From: Gammaproteobacteria bacterium | GTDB lineage: Bacteria; Pseudomonadota; Gammaproteobacteria; SZUA-229 | Direction: 5' to 3' | Assembly (NCBI GenBank): GCA_029881795.1 | Contig: JAOULX010000019.1 | Span: 1-53,048 of the forward strand | Length of the DNA: 53,048 nucleotides | Shown: piece by piece, positions 43,836 through 52,471 of the stretch | Numbering within the stretch: the first letter of the stretch is position 1 | Layout: every line of letters starts with the position of its first letter | Notes under the pieces: model-generated | Database searches by the model: none | The model's input: the letters and a program-made list of their open reading frames with translations, nothing else | Told to the model about the DNA's origin: nothing | Program-made: the position numbers and the translations under genes

Positions 43836-46064
43836 ATGAGTATTGATCTGGATGATGAAATTTTACAGGACTTTCTGGTAGAAGCCGGCGAAATCCTTGA
43901 ATTATTAGGTGAACAACTTGTCGATCTGGAGCAGAATCCAGAAGACACTGAGTTACTGAATGCCATTTTCAGGGGCTTTCATACGATTAAAGGCGGAGCC
44001 GGGTTTCTCGCCATCGAAGTAATGGTAGAAACCTGCCATGTTGCGGAAGATATATTCAACTTGTTGCGACAAGGCGAACGGGTAGCTACGCCAGAATTAA
44101 TGGATGTGATTTTACAGGCGCTGGATGTCGTTAATATCATGTTTAATGATATTCAATCAGGTAATGACCCGGTTGGTGCGGAGCAGAGCCTGCTGGATAA
44201 CCTACGGTTGTATGCTGTGCCTGGTGATTCTGTCGCGCCTGCAGCTGAAGCTGTAGTGGCGCCTGAGCCAGAGCCTGAACAAGAACCTGAAATCGTTGAA
44301 ACTGAAGCTGCTGCAACCGAGCTGTCATCTGAAGACATTACTGATGATGAGTTCGAAAATCTGCTCGATGAGCTGCATGGTAAAGGTAAACACGGCGGCA
44401 ACCCTAAGGATGATGAGCCGCCTGTTGCGAAAAGCACGACAGACAGTAGCGAACTCATCACCGATGATGAGTTTGAAGACTTACTGGACCAGCTGCATGG
44501 AAACGGTAAGCCGGGGGCTGTCAAACCGGCCCCAGATGCGGCTAAAAAATCATCTTCAGATGAACTGATCACCGATGATGAATTCGAAGACCTGCTCGAT
44601 CAGTTACATGGCAGCGGTAAACCTGGTGATAACAAAATAGCTGCCCCTGAACCCCCTAAAGAAGACAGTAAAAACGAGGATAATGCATCATCTGACAGTG
44701 AACTGATTACTGATGATGAGTTTGAAAACCTGCTAGATGAAATGCATGGTAAAGGTGTCGGCCCCACATCAACAAATGTTACCAGTGCTAGCGCTGCTGC
44801 GGTAAAGGCTGAAAAACCGGCGCCAGTGGCCGCAGCACCTGCTGCTGCTCCTAAAAAGACCACGGCACCGGCAGCAGCTAAAGGCGAGACAACGGTACGG
44901 GTTGACACCGAACGACTTGACGACATTATGAATTTAGTCGGTGAATTAGTGCTGGTGCGAAATCGTCTTGGCAAGCTGCAGGGTGATCTGGATCTGGGTG
45001 ATTCAGAAATGGGTAAAGCCATCTCTAATCTGGATATTGTTACAGCGGATTTGCAAACCTCAGTGATGAAAACCAGGATGCAGCCAATCAAAAAAGTATT
45101 TGGTCGCTTCCCTAGGGTTATTCGCGATCTGGCACGTAGCTTGAAGAAAGATATCTCACTGGAGATGATCGGTGAAGAAACCGATCTGGATAAAAACCTG
45201 GTTGAAGCGCTGGCTGATCCTCTGGTTCATCTGGTCAGAAATTCGGTTGATCACGGCATTGAAATGCCGGATGAGCGTGAAAGAGTAGGTAAACCAAGAC
45301 AAGGTACTGTGATCTTGGCGGCGGAACAGGAAGGTGATCATATACTGCTCTCGATAGAAGACGATGGTGCCGGTATGGATCCGGATCTTTTACGTGATCT
45401 GGTGGTGAAAAAAGGTTTAATGGACAGAGAGTCGGCAAGCCGGCTTGAAGATAAGGAGTGTTTCAATCTGATATTTATGCCGGGGTTCTCAACCAAAGAG
45501 CAAATCTCGGATATTTCTGGCCGTGGTGTTGGTATGGACGTGGTAAAAACACGTATCACGCAACTGAATGGACATCTGGATATTGACTCAGAGCTGGGTA
45601 AAGGTACTAAGTTAAGTATTAAAGTACCATTAACGCTGGCAATTTTACCGACCTTAATGGTTAAGCTGGGTCAACACGCGTTTGCTTTGCCACTGTCGAT
45701 GGTGCGTGAAATTATAGAAATGGAAACGAAAACACCGAATATTATTGACGGTCAGCCAGTAATTATGGTGCGTGAAAAAGCCGTTCCTGTTTTTTATCTG
45801 TCAAAGTGGTTGCTGCCTTACGGAGAAACATCCGATAAAGGAGAAGGCGAAGGTCAGGTTATCATTATTCAAATGGGTACCCAAACCGTGGGTATCGTGG
45901 TCGACATGGTAATTGGTCAGGAAGAAGTTGTGATAAAACCACTAGGTGCATTTTTAAGCAGCTCAATCGGTTTCGCAGGATCTACTATTACCGGTGATGG
46001 TGGTATTGCATTAATTCTTGATTTAGGAAATTTGTTCAAACACAGGGCTGTTAAGGGTTTTTAA
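43836..46064 (+). CDS. cheA: Chemotaxis histidine kinase CheA with repeated linker motif
   Basis: A 742-residue protein. The P1/Hpt domain spans ~1-125 with phospho-His H49 in FHTIKGGAGF. A linker (~130-350) with four copies of ITDDEFE(D/N)LLD(Q/E)(L/M)HG takes the place of the P2 domain. P3 dimerisation starts near VRVDTERLDDIMNLVGELV (~354). The P4 kinase domain has HLVRNSVDHGIE (N box), EDDGAGMDP (G1) and GRGVGMDVV (G2). The P5 CheW-like domain begins near ~600 and ends HRAVKGF. It phosphorylates CheY and CheB in receptor arrays. The ATG is 10 bp after cheZ. The P1, P3, P4 and P5 domains look complete. Confidence 0.97.
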   Translation: MSIDLDDEILQDFLVEAGEILELLGEQLVDLEQNPEDTELLNAIFRGFHTIKGGAGFLAIEVMVETCHVAEDIFNLLRQGERVATPELMDVILQALDVVNIMFNDIQSGNDPVGAEQSLLDNLRLYAVPGDSVAPAAEAVVAPEPEPEQEPEIVETEAAATELSSEDITDDEFENLLDELHGKGKHGGNPKDDEPPVAKSTTDSSELITDDEFEDLLDQLHGNGKPGAVKPAPDAAKKSSSDELITDDEFEDLLDQLHGSGKPGDNKIAAPEPPKEDSKNEDNASSDSELITDDEFENLLDEMHGKGVGPTSTNVTSASAAAVKAEKPAPVAAAPAAAPKKTTAPAAAKGETTVRVDTERLDDIMNLVGELVLVRNRLGKLQGDLDLGDSEMGKAISNLDIVTADLQTSVMKTRMQPIKKVFGRFPRVIRDLARSLKKDISLEMIGEETDLDKNLVEALADPLVHLVRNSVDHGIEMPDERERVGKPRQGTVILAAEQEGDHILLSIEDDGAGMDPDLLRDLVVKKGLMDRESASRLEDKECFNLIFMPGFSTKEQISDISGRGVGMDVVKTRITQLNGHLDIDSELGKGTKLSIKVPLTLAILPTLMVKLGQHAFALPLSMVREIIEMETKTPNIIDGQPVIMVREKAVPVFYLSKWLLPYGETSDKGEGEGQVIIIQMGTQTVGIVVDMVIGQEEVVIKPLGAFLSSSIGFAGSTITGDGGIALILDLGNLFKHRAVKGF
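44337..44756 (+). repeat. Four coding repeats in the CheA linker
   Basis: Codons for ITDDEFE(N/D)LLD(E/Q)(L/M)HGxG occur at CheA residues 168-184, 208-224, 245-261 and 291-307 (starts at 44337, 44457, 44568 and 44706). Spacing is 40, 37 and 46 residues, with unrelated Pro/Ala/Lys/Ser-rich sequence between. The DNA of the repeats varies at third positions (ATT ACT, ATC ACC). They are therefore old and kept by selection on the protein rather than being a recent duplication. Confidence 0.9.
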
Positions 46065-46135
46065 GGAGCCTCTTAATCATTCTATGAAAAGCGTTTTAAA
46101 GACGGGTTTCATAAAAAAAATAGTTGAGAGATAAA

Positions 46136-47221
46136 ATGACTGTCAAAGTTTTAATTGTCGATGATTCCGGATTCTTCAGAAGGCGGTTAACAGAAATTAT
46201 TAGCAGTGATCCGCTTATAGAAGTGATTGGTAGTGCTAATAACGGGAAAGAGGCTATCGAGCAGGCGCGGATTTTAAAACCTGATGTGATTACGATGGAT
46301 ATCGAGATGCCTGTGATGAATGGCATCGAAGCAACAAAGCAGATAATGCAGACGGCTCCGACCCGGATTCTTATGTTTTCATCATTAACCTATGATGGAG
46401 CAACAGCGACATTAAATGCTCTGGAGGCGGGTGCTGCTGATTTTCTGCCGAAAAAATTTGAAGAAATTTCCAGCCAAAGTGAAGACGCTGTTAAACTGTT
46501 AACCAGCCGGATTAAAGATCTGGGAAGATCGGCCTTGAGCAGGCGCCCGTTAGTCAAACCAGTTGACACACAGTTAAACAAAGTATCAGCACCGGCTACA
46601 TCTCAACCGAGTCAGGTTGAAGCACCTCGTCGACGAACATTGAAGTCGTTTGATGAGAGTACTGTAAATCTGGTTGCAATCGGAACTTCTACCGGTGGTC
46701 CTGTTGCATTGCAGTCTATATTAACAACCATTCCAGCATCATTTAAATCACCTATTTTAATTGTTCAGCATATGCCACCGAAGTTTACCGAGGCCTTTGC
46801 AAACCGACTTGATAAAATATGTAATATCTCAGTTAGAGAAGCTACTCATGATGAAAAGCTGGTTGCTGGTGTTGCATTAGTAGCACCGGGTGGGATGCAG
46901 CTTGATGTGGTTAAAAAAGGCCGCGATCTGGTGGTTAAAATAAAAGAGTCGTTGCCGTCTCAGAACTATAAACCCTGTATAGACGATACGTTTGAAAGCA
47001 TTGCAATGTCAGTGGGTGCGAAAACACTGGGCATTATATTAACCGGTATGGGAGCTGATGGCCGTGAAGGCTGTCGCAGAATGAAACAAACAGGTGCTCA
47101 GGTTTGGGCGCAGGATGAAGAAACCAGTTTGATATATGGTATGCCAGCGGCTGTGGCGCAGGCAAATCTTGCTGATTATGTTCTGCCTTTACCGGCGATC
47201 ACTAAACTGTTGGCGGATTAG
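46136..47221 (+). CDS. cheB: Protein-glutamate methylesterase CheB
   Basis: The 361-residue protein has an N-terminal receiver (D55 in ITMDIEMPVMNG), a linker, and the C-terminal methylesterase domain with the catalytic triad Ser185 (AIGTSTGGP), His212 (IVQHMPP) and Asp308 (GMGADGREG). It removes methyl groups from chemoreceptors for adaptation. No cheR or mcp gene is in the window. The ATG at 46136 has GAGAG upstream; an in-frame TTG 12 bases earlier would absorb that site. Confidence 0.97.
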   Translation: MTVKVLIVDDSGFFRRRLTEIISSDPLIEVIGSANNGKEAIEQARILKPDVITMDIEMPVMNGIEATKQIMQTAPTRILMFSSLTYDGATATLNALEAGAADFLPKKFEEISSQSEDAVKLLTSRIKDLGRSALSRRPLVKPVDTQLNKVSAPATSQPSQVEAPRRRTLKSFDESTVNLVAIGTSTGGPVALQSILTTIPASFKSPILIVQHMPPKFTEAFANRLDKICNISVREATHDEKLVAGVALVAPGGMQLDVVKKGRDLVVKIKESLPSQNYKPCIDDTFESIAMSVGAKTLGIILTGMGADGREGCRRMKQTGAQVWAQDEETSLIYGMPAAVAQANLADYVLPLPAITKLLAD

Positions 47222-47239
47222 TCAGGGAATCAGGAAAAC

Positions 47240-47980
47240 ATGGATATATTGACTGTTCTGGGTTTATTGATTGGTGTCAGCGCAATCTTAGGTGGCAACT
47301 TTCTTGAAGGAGGTCATGTCTCAGCCCTGTTTCAGGGAACAGCGTTTCTAATTGTGGTTGGAGGCACCGTTGGTGCGGTGATGGTTCAGTATCCTCTGAG
47401 TGTTTTTATCCGTTCCATGCGGATGTCAGGCTGGATTTTTGTTCCGCCTAAAGTAGATTATGAATTGCAAATTAAAAAGATTATTAAGTGGAGTCATATC
47501 TCACGCAAAGAAGGTTTATTAGGGCTGGAAAGGTTTCTCGAAACTGAAAAAACGCTGTTCGTTAGAAAGTGTTTACAGTTAGTAGTTGATGGCAATGAGC
47601 CAGAAAATATTCGAAGAATACTTGAAGTTGATATCGATGCTAATGAACGTTCAGCCAAGCAGGCCGCCAGAGTCTTCGAATCTATGGGAGGCTATAGTCC
47701 GACCATTGGTATTATCGGTGCCGTTATGGGTCTGATACACGTTATGAATAATCTGGCAGATCCAAGTAAACTGGGAGCAGGAATAGCGGTTGCATTTGTT
47801 GCAACAATTTATGGTGTGGGCTTTGCTAATTTAGTTTTTTTACCCGTAGCGAATAAACTGAAGATGATTATCAGTGAGCAGGCGCAGATAAACGAGTTAA
47901 TTACAGAGGGTATTATTTCTATTTCTGAAGGTGAGAATCCAAGAATCATTGAAACCAAGTTACAGGGTTTTTTACATTAG
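47240..47980 (+). CDS. motC: Flagellar stator protein MotC (MotA/PomA family)
   Basis: The 246-residue protein has four membrane helices. LTVLGLLIGVSAILGGNFLEGGHVSALFQGTAFLIVVGGTVGAVMVQYP contains helices 1-2. The long cytoplasmic loop has RKEGLLGLERFLE. Helices 3-4 show SPTIGIIGAVMGLIHVM and GAGIAVAFVATIYGVGFAN. With MotD it forms the ion-conducting stator. The Gly in GGNFLEGG and the downstream pairing match the Pseudomonas MotCD set. AGGAAAAC precedes the ATG. Confidence 0.94.
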   Translation: MDILTVLGLLIGVSAILGGNFLEGGHVSALFQGTAFLIVVGGTVGAVMVQYPLSVFIRSMRMSGWIFVPPKVDYELQIKKIIKWSHISRKEGLLGLERFLETEKTLFVRKCLQLVVDGNEPENIRRILEVDIDANERSAKQAARVFESMGGYSPTIGIIGAVMGLIHVMNNLADPSKLGAGIAVAFVATIYGVGFANLVFLPVANKLKMIISEQAQINELITEGIISISEGENPRIIETKLQGFLH

Positions 47981-47988
47981 GTTAATTT

Positions 47989-48789
47989 ATGTCTCGACGC
48001 AGAAAATCTGATGAAGATACTGAAAACCATGAGCGCTGGTTAATATCCTATGCCGACTTCATTACCTTATTGTTTGCGTTTTTTGTGATGATGTATTCGA
48101 TTTCCTCTGTTAATGAAGGGAAGTACCGGGTTCTGGCTGATTCCATCGTCTCGGCTTTTCAGAATATTAATGATCAGGCCGGGCCACAGTCACAACCGGT
48201 TGCCAGCAAGACAGCAATTCAGATAGGTGAAACACCTAAAATGCTTGCTCCGGTTCCAGATAAGGTTTCTGACCTGAGCGCGGCTGAGAAAAAAAACCGC
48301 AGAATTAAGAACAAACTCGGCCATTCGCCAAAACTGGTGAAAAGTAATTTAACCAAATATTTAAAAAAGTGGGTTGATAAAGGAGAGGTTGAGATTAGAT
48401 CAACCAATCGCTGGATCGATGTGGAAATCAGCTCGGGCGTGTTATTTCGTAGCGGCAGTTCGACGCTGTCGTCGAAAGCCGTAGAAGTGCTTGAGCCATT
48501 AAGTTACCAGTTACTGGGTTACGATAAACCTGTTTATGTTTTAGGCTATAGTGATAATATCCCTATACACACCCAAAAGTATTCATCCAACTGGGAATTG
48601 TCGGCGGCCAGAGCAGTTAGTGTTGTTGATCTGTTTGCGGGTCTCGGTATAGATCCTGACACGCTCGGTGCAATCGGCTTTGGTGAGCATCGGCCGGTTG
48701 CCAGTAATAATACGCCTGAAGGCAGAAATAAGAACAGAAGAGTCGTTGTTAGAATTTTTACCAGCAGCGATATTTTTTCAGAAACATAA
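47989..48789 (+). CDS. motD: Flagellar stator protein MotD (MotB/OmpA family)
   Basis: A 266-residue protein. The short N-terminus (RWLISYADFITLLFAFFVMMYSISSVNEGKY) contains the single membrane helix with the ion-binding Asp in YADF and the plug region. A linker follows, then a C-terminal OmpA peptidoglycan-binding domain (VLFRSGSSTLSSKAVEVLEPL, YSDNIPI, ELSAARAVSVV, GFGEHRPVASNNTPEGRNKNRRVVVRI). It is 8 bp after motC. The helix residues following Asp do not tell H+ from Na+ with certainty. Confidence 0.95.
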   Translation: MSRRRKSDEDTENHERWLISYADFITLLFAFFVMMYSISSVNEGKYRVLADSIVSAFQNINDQAGPQSQPVASKTAIQIGETPKMLAPVPDKVSDLSAAEKKNRRIKNKLGHSPKLVKSNLTKYLKKWVDKGEVEIRSTNRWIDVEISSGVLFRSGSSTLSSKAVEVLEPLSYQLLGYDKPVYVLGYSDNIPIHTQKYSSNWELSAARAVSVVDLFAGLGIDPDTLGAIGFGEHRPVASNNTPEGRNKNRRVVVRIFTSSDIFSET

Positions 48790-48809
48790 AATGAAATTTA
48801 AATAATAAA

Positions 48810-49604
48810 ATGAAAGTCTGGGCTGTTGCAAATCAAAAAGGCGGGGTTGGTAAAACAACAACAGCCATTACCATCGCCGGAACACTGAGTATGCGTGGCA
48901 AGCGCGTTCTATTAGTCGACCTAGATCCACACGGTTCTTTAACCAGTTACTTCGGCAGTGACCCGGATCAGCTGGAGCCCACTGTTTATGATTTGTTTCA
49001 TAAGACGGCTACTCCTCAACAAATTGTTATAAAAACAAAATTTAAAAACATATCATTTATGCCGGCATCGTCTGCTATGGCGACATTAGATCGCCAGCTG
49101 GGGACCAATGGTGGCATGGGTTTGGTGGTAAAGACAGCATTAAAAGCTATCTCAGATCAGTATGACTACGCAGTGATTGATTGTCCACCGGTACTGGGAC
49201 TGTTAATGGTTAATGCATTGGCCTCGTGTCATCATTTATTAGTGCCGGTGCAAACAGAGTTTTTGGCATCTAAAGGCCTTGAGCGCATGGTGAATACACT
49301 GAATATGATCATCAAGGCGCGTAAGCAAGAGATTAGCTATTCAATCGTACCGACCTTTTTTGATCAGAGATTACGGGCCTCTCACGATACGCTGAAACAA
49401 TTACGAGCGGATTACAAAGGAAAAATCTGGGACGGTGTTGTCCCCATCGATACCTTGTTTCGTGAAGCCAGCCGTCGCGGCGTGCCTCTTTCTATCGCTC
49501 GGCCAAGCAGTCGAGGCTGCAGAGCATATGCGCATTTATTAGATTATTTAATTGGCTTGAGTGACGATTCTGCGCAGCCAGAAAATGCGGAAGCTTCAGT
49601 ATGA
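48810..49604 (+). CDS. Chemotaxis-cluster ParA ATPase (ParC type)
   Basis: The 264-residue protein has Walker A KGGVGKTT (10-17), Walker A' LVDLDPHGSLTSYF and Walker B YAVIDCPPVLGLLMVNAL. It is the ParA homologue always found in this position of the polar-flagellar che cluster (Vibrio ParC, Pseudomonas equivalent). There it positions and segregates chemoreceptor arrays at the poles together with ParP. No clear ribosome-binding site precedes the ATG; a 4-codon mini-frame lies just upstream. It overlaps the next gene by 4 bp. Confidence 0.92.
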   Translation: MKVWAVANQKGGVGKTTTAITIAGTLSMRGKRVLLVDLDPHGSLTSYFGSDPDQLEPTVYDLFHKTATPQQIVIKTKFKNISFMPASSAMATLDRQLGTNGGMGLVVKTALKAISDQYDYAVIDCPPVLGLLMVNALASCHHLLVPVQTEFLASKGLERMVNTLNMIIKARKQEISYSIVPTFFDQRLRASHDTLKQLRADYKGKIWDGVVPIDTLFREASRRGVPLSIARPSSRGCRAYAHLLDYLIGLSDDSAQPENAEASV

Positions 49605-50578
49605 CGGATCACAAGTTCAGCAATCAAAAATCTGCACTTGAAGATTACTTCCAGTCACTATTATCAGATGATTTTAGTAGCGATAGCGCTGAGCAAAAAA
49701 CCGGTGCAGAACAGCAGACCAAAGCGGTCTCACCACAACTAATCACAACAGTTAAATCTACTGATGCTGGCATATCAGAAAAAATGCCAGGTAATGATAG
49801 GACTATAAGTGATGTCGATAAAGAGACTCCACGGCGACCATCTGTTGCCGATATGTTGGCAAAAGTCTCAACTGACGTTGAAGAAAAAAGAACGCTCACA
49901 GTTGATTATGCAGAGCCGGCTGCCGAGATAAAAATAACCATTCCGCAAGTCGAAATACCGACAGTGACCGAAACAGATGTGCTAACTGAGGTCGAATCTG
50001 TTGCAGAGACCGCACTAGAGAGTGAAGAAAAAATCGATGTTGATCTCGAAGAAAACGTCGAGATAAAACACGATACGGTGGTTGAAACGGCTCAGACGAC
50101 ACCATTGGTGCAAAAGTCAGAGCCTCCTGAATGGGCAGATTCGGCATTTCAGTGCCTGTTATTTCAGGTTGGTGGTCTTTCGCTAGCGGTTCCGTTGATT
50201 ACATTAAACGGCGTTATTCCATGGTCGGAAAATGTCGTAGAAACACCGAACCAGACTGACTGGTATCTGGGGGTATTAATGAATCATGGCAATAAGGTTC
50301 AGGTAATTGATACGGCGGTGATGGTATTGCCGGCGGAGCACAGAAAAGATATGGCTGACGAGCCTGGTGAACGACTGAGTCATATTTTACTGGTGGATGA
50401 TCAGCGCTGGGGGCTGGCATGTGAGTCAATTGGTGATGTTGTCTGGCTTAAAAAAGAAGATGTTAAATGGCGCAGTAATACCACCAAGCGTCCGTGGCTG
50501 TTAGGCACGGCTATCGAACACATGTGTGCGGTGATGGATACCAGTGCCTTTGCAGAAATGCTGGCAGGAGATAAGTAA
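49601..50578 (+). CDS. parP: ParP-type CheW-domain coupling protein
   Basis: The 325-residue protein has an N-terminal acidic, disordered region of about 180 residues that starts with SALEDYFQSLLSDDF. A C-terminal CheW-like domain (residues ~184-325) follows: FQCLLFQVGGLSLAVPLITLNGVIPW, GVLMNHGNKVQVIDTA and LLVDDQRWGLACESIGDVVWL. In Vibrio, ParP links the ParC ATPase to CheA and keeps arrays at the pole. The overlap with the ParA gene (ATGA) supports a joint function. The specificity is inferred from the position and layout. Confidence 0.85.
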   Translation: MTDHKFSNQKSALEDYFQSLLSDDFSSDSAEQKTGAEQQTKAVSPQLITTVKSTDAGISEKMPGNDRTISDVDKETPRRPSVADMLAKVSTDVEEKRTLTVDYAEPAAEIKITIPQVEIPTVTETDVLTEVESVAETALESEEKIDVDLEENVEIKHDTVVETAQTTPLVQKSEPPEWADSAFQCLLFQVGGLSLAVPLITLNGVIPWSENVVETPNQTDWYLGVLMNHGNKVQVIDTAVMVLPAEHRKDMADEPGERLSHILLVDDQRWGLACESIGDVVWLKKEDVKWRSNTTKRPWLLGTAIEHMCAVMDTSAFAEMLAGDK

Positions 50579-50689
50579 AAAGAGTGTTAACATCCACTTG
50601 TATTATTACAAAAAATACACAATAAAAAGACTTTGAGTCTAGCGTTTCCTACAGAGTAGGCTAAACTAGATATACTTGAAATATGGTTA

Positions 50690-50706
50690 TTGGCATATTT
50701 CATGCA
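50690..50706 (+). promoter_or_regulatory. Sigma-54 promoter upstream of cheW
   Basis: TTGGCATATTTCATGCA fits the -24/-12 consensus with GG (50692-50693) and GC (50704-50705) 10 bp apart. The expected start point is about 60 nt before the cheW ATG at 50779. It lies in the 200-bp gap after parP, which shows no other gene. Confidence 0.7.
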
Positions 50707-50778
50707 CATTAACAACACGGACCTGATGATAGTTAAATATTTGACACTATGTCGGGTTTGGAATGGCGGGGAAATAAA

Positions 50779-51249
50779 ATGATAGATGCTGCTACCAGCA
50801 CCGATCCACTACAGTGCGTAACATTTCGCCTTGAAGGTGAAGTTTATGGCATAAACGTAATGCTGGTACAAGAGGTTTTACGGGTTACCGAAATCGCACC
50901 GGTACCTGGAGCTCCTGATTTTGTATTAGGTATCATTAACTTGCGTGGCAACGTGGTAACGGTGATCGATACACGTAAACGTTTTGCTCTTCCCGCTAAA
51001 GAGATGGACGACTCAACACGAATCGTCATTATAGAATCTGACCAGCAAACAGTAGGTATTGTGGTGGATGGCGTCTCTGAAGTTGTTAATGTTAGCCGAG
51101 CTGATATAGAAACAGCACCGAGTGTGGGTAATGATGAAACCGCACGATATATCGAAGGTGTTGTTAGTCGTGGCGATGAGTTATTGATCCTTGTAGATCT
51201 GAATAAACTTCTGACCGACGATGAATGGCTGGATATTGGTGCGCTTTAG
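50779..51249 (+). CDS. cheW: Chemotaxis coupling protein CheW
   Basis: At 156 residues from the ATG at 50779, it is a complete CheW domain: CVTFRLEGEVYGINVMLVQEVLR, PGAPDFVLGIINLRGNVVTVIDTRKRF, VIIESDQQTVGIVVDGVSEVVNV and a C-terminal ILVDLNKLL. It couples receptors to CheA. CGGGGA 7 bp upstream decides this start over the ATG at 50749. DUF2802 follows after 40 bp. Confidence 0.95.
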   Translation: MIDAATSTDPLQCVTFRLEGEVYGINVMLVQEVLRVTEIAPVPGAPDFVLGIINLRGNVVTVIDTRKRFALPAKEMDDSTRIVIIESDQQTVGIVVDGVSEVVNVSRADIETAPSVGNDETARYIEGVVSRGDELLILVDLNKLLTDDEWLDIGAL

Positions 51250-51289
51250 AGAGTAAAGTCTGACACAGTGCTGCTTGTGGAGTAAAAAC

Positions 51290-51688
51290 ATGAACGCACT
51301 GTTAGTATTAACAAGTATAAGTCTTTTATTGGCTATGGTTAACTTGCATCTGTGGCACCGCAGAAAGCTTAAAAGCCTGTCAATCAGCGCGCTACAACCC
51401 CCCCTGTCGAATCGTATGTCAAATGACCTTGCCGCGCTTAATGCAGGATCAATAGGGCTTGGTGAGCGCTTACTAAAGATTGAAAGGAATCAGAAACTGC
51501 TGGCACAGCGGCTCGAGCAACTGGAGTTACATGCTAATGGCAGCGCGTCGTATTCACAGGCAATTAATCTTGTAAAACAGGGAATCAATAAACAGGATCT
51601 GATGGCCACCTGTGAATTGTCTGAAAGTGAAGCCGGTTTATTAATGATGATGCATAAAAAGAAATCATCGTCCAGATTGAAACATTAA
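51290..51688 (+). CDS. DUF2802 family protein of the polar flagellar/chemotaxis cluster
   Basis: The 132-residue protein has an N-terminal membrane helix (LLVLTSISLLLAMVNLHLW), then a coiled-coil stretch (ERLLKIERNQKLLAQRLEQLEL). A C-terminal helix-turn-helix-like end, YSQAINLVKQGINKQDLMATCELSESEAGLLMMMH, resembles a resolvase/MerR-type HTH. It matches the DUF2802 gene that follows cheW in Pseudomonas. The function is unknown. GGAG with 7-bp spacing fixes the ATG at 51290. It ends the cluster. Confidence 0.85.
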   Translation: MNALLVLTSISLLLAMVNLHLWHRRKLKSLSISALQPPLSNRMSNDLAALNAGSIGLGERLLKIERNQKLLAQRLEQLELHANGSASYSQAINLVKQGINKQDLMATCELSESEAGLLMMMHKKKSSSRLKH

Positions 51689-51784
51689 TTTAATGGCTTG
51701 AAGCTAACGTCGACGCGACTTCGAAATCATACACAGAGATGGAGCTGGTCGCGCCAATCAAACCATTTTTAGCCTTTGATGTTG

Positions 51785-52471
51785 TCAAATATCATTAATG
51801 TTAGCCCCATCTAATACCGATTTAGTTTCTCTGTGCTGATTATAAAGTGCTGTGGTGAGGTCTATAGAAACCACCCACTCTCCATTGCGATTGAGTTTAC
51901 TGACAGAATAACTATTGATATAGGGATGGAAGGCGGCCTTTTCATTGATCAGTGGCAGCTTTTTTTTACGCGACTTTAAATTTGCAATAAAGTTATATAT
52001 CCATTCTTCTGCCGAATTTATGCATGAAAAACTTAGCTGGCGGTAGCCGTCAGCTGCAGTGATATAGCTAAATATGTTGTCAGGGTAGGTTTTTCGAGAC
52101 TTATCGATTAATAAATCCATAAAATGGTTGGCATTCTCTTCATTTGCAAACTTCTTATAGGCGAAGGTTTTGGATACCTTGAAGTCAGTGATATACAGGG
52201 AAATAACATCAAAGATATTATCTTTATAAGAAACAACTTCACCACCACTTATCGAGTCAGTTCTTCTGCTCTCAATATTTTGTAATTCACTTTCATTAAA
52301 TTCATGCAGTAATTCCAGACCAAGAAAAGTTTCTTTGGTAATAGTGTGGTTTTCTAACTGGCGCTGGGCAAGTAGCTGGTAGTTTTCTTCTGAATCGATA
52401 TGATAAGAGTCTTTTTTAACGCAACCTGATAACAGTATTATGCCAAAGACTAATAATAAGCTTACTTTCAT
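51785..52471 (-). CDS. Predicted lipoprotein, unknown function
   Basis: At 228 residues from the ATG at 52471 it has a type II signal (MKVSLLLVFGIILLSGC, lipobox L-S-G-C). The mature part is polar, with Tyr/Asn/Lys-rich sequence and no recognised domain; the residue after Cys is Val. The DNA looks more AT-rich than the flagellar genes next door, hinting at a different history. A longer frame to 52570 adds a hydrophobic leader that breaks the lipoprotein signal. It is convergent with the DUF2802 gene. Confidence 0.65.
   Translation of the reverse strand: MKVSLLLVFGIILLSGCVKKDSYHIDSEENYQLLAQRQLENHTITKETFLGLELLHEFNESELQNIESRRTDSISGGEVVSYKDNIFDVISLYITDFKVSKTFAYKKFANEENANHFMDLLIDKSRKTYPDNIFSYITAADGYRQLSFSCINSAEEWIYNFIANLKSRKKKLPLINEKAAFHPYINSYSVSKLNRNGEWVVSIDLTTALYNQHRETKSVLDGANINDI

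Noticed and set aside
44153-45091. Long Ser-rich open frames on the minus strand opposite cheA
   Set aside because: They are shadows produced by the biased codon use of the cheA linker; no ribosome-binding sites and no recognisable domains.
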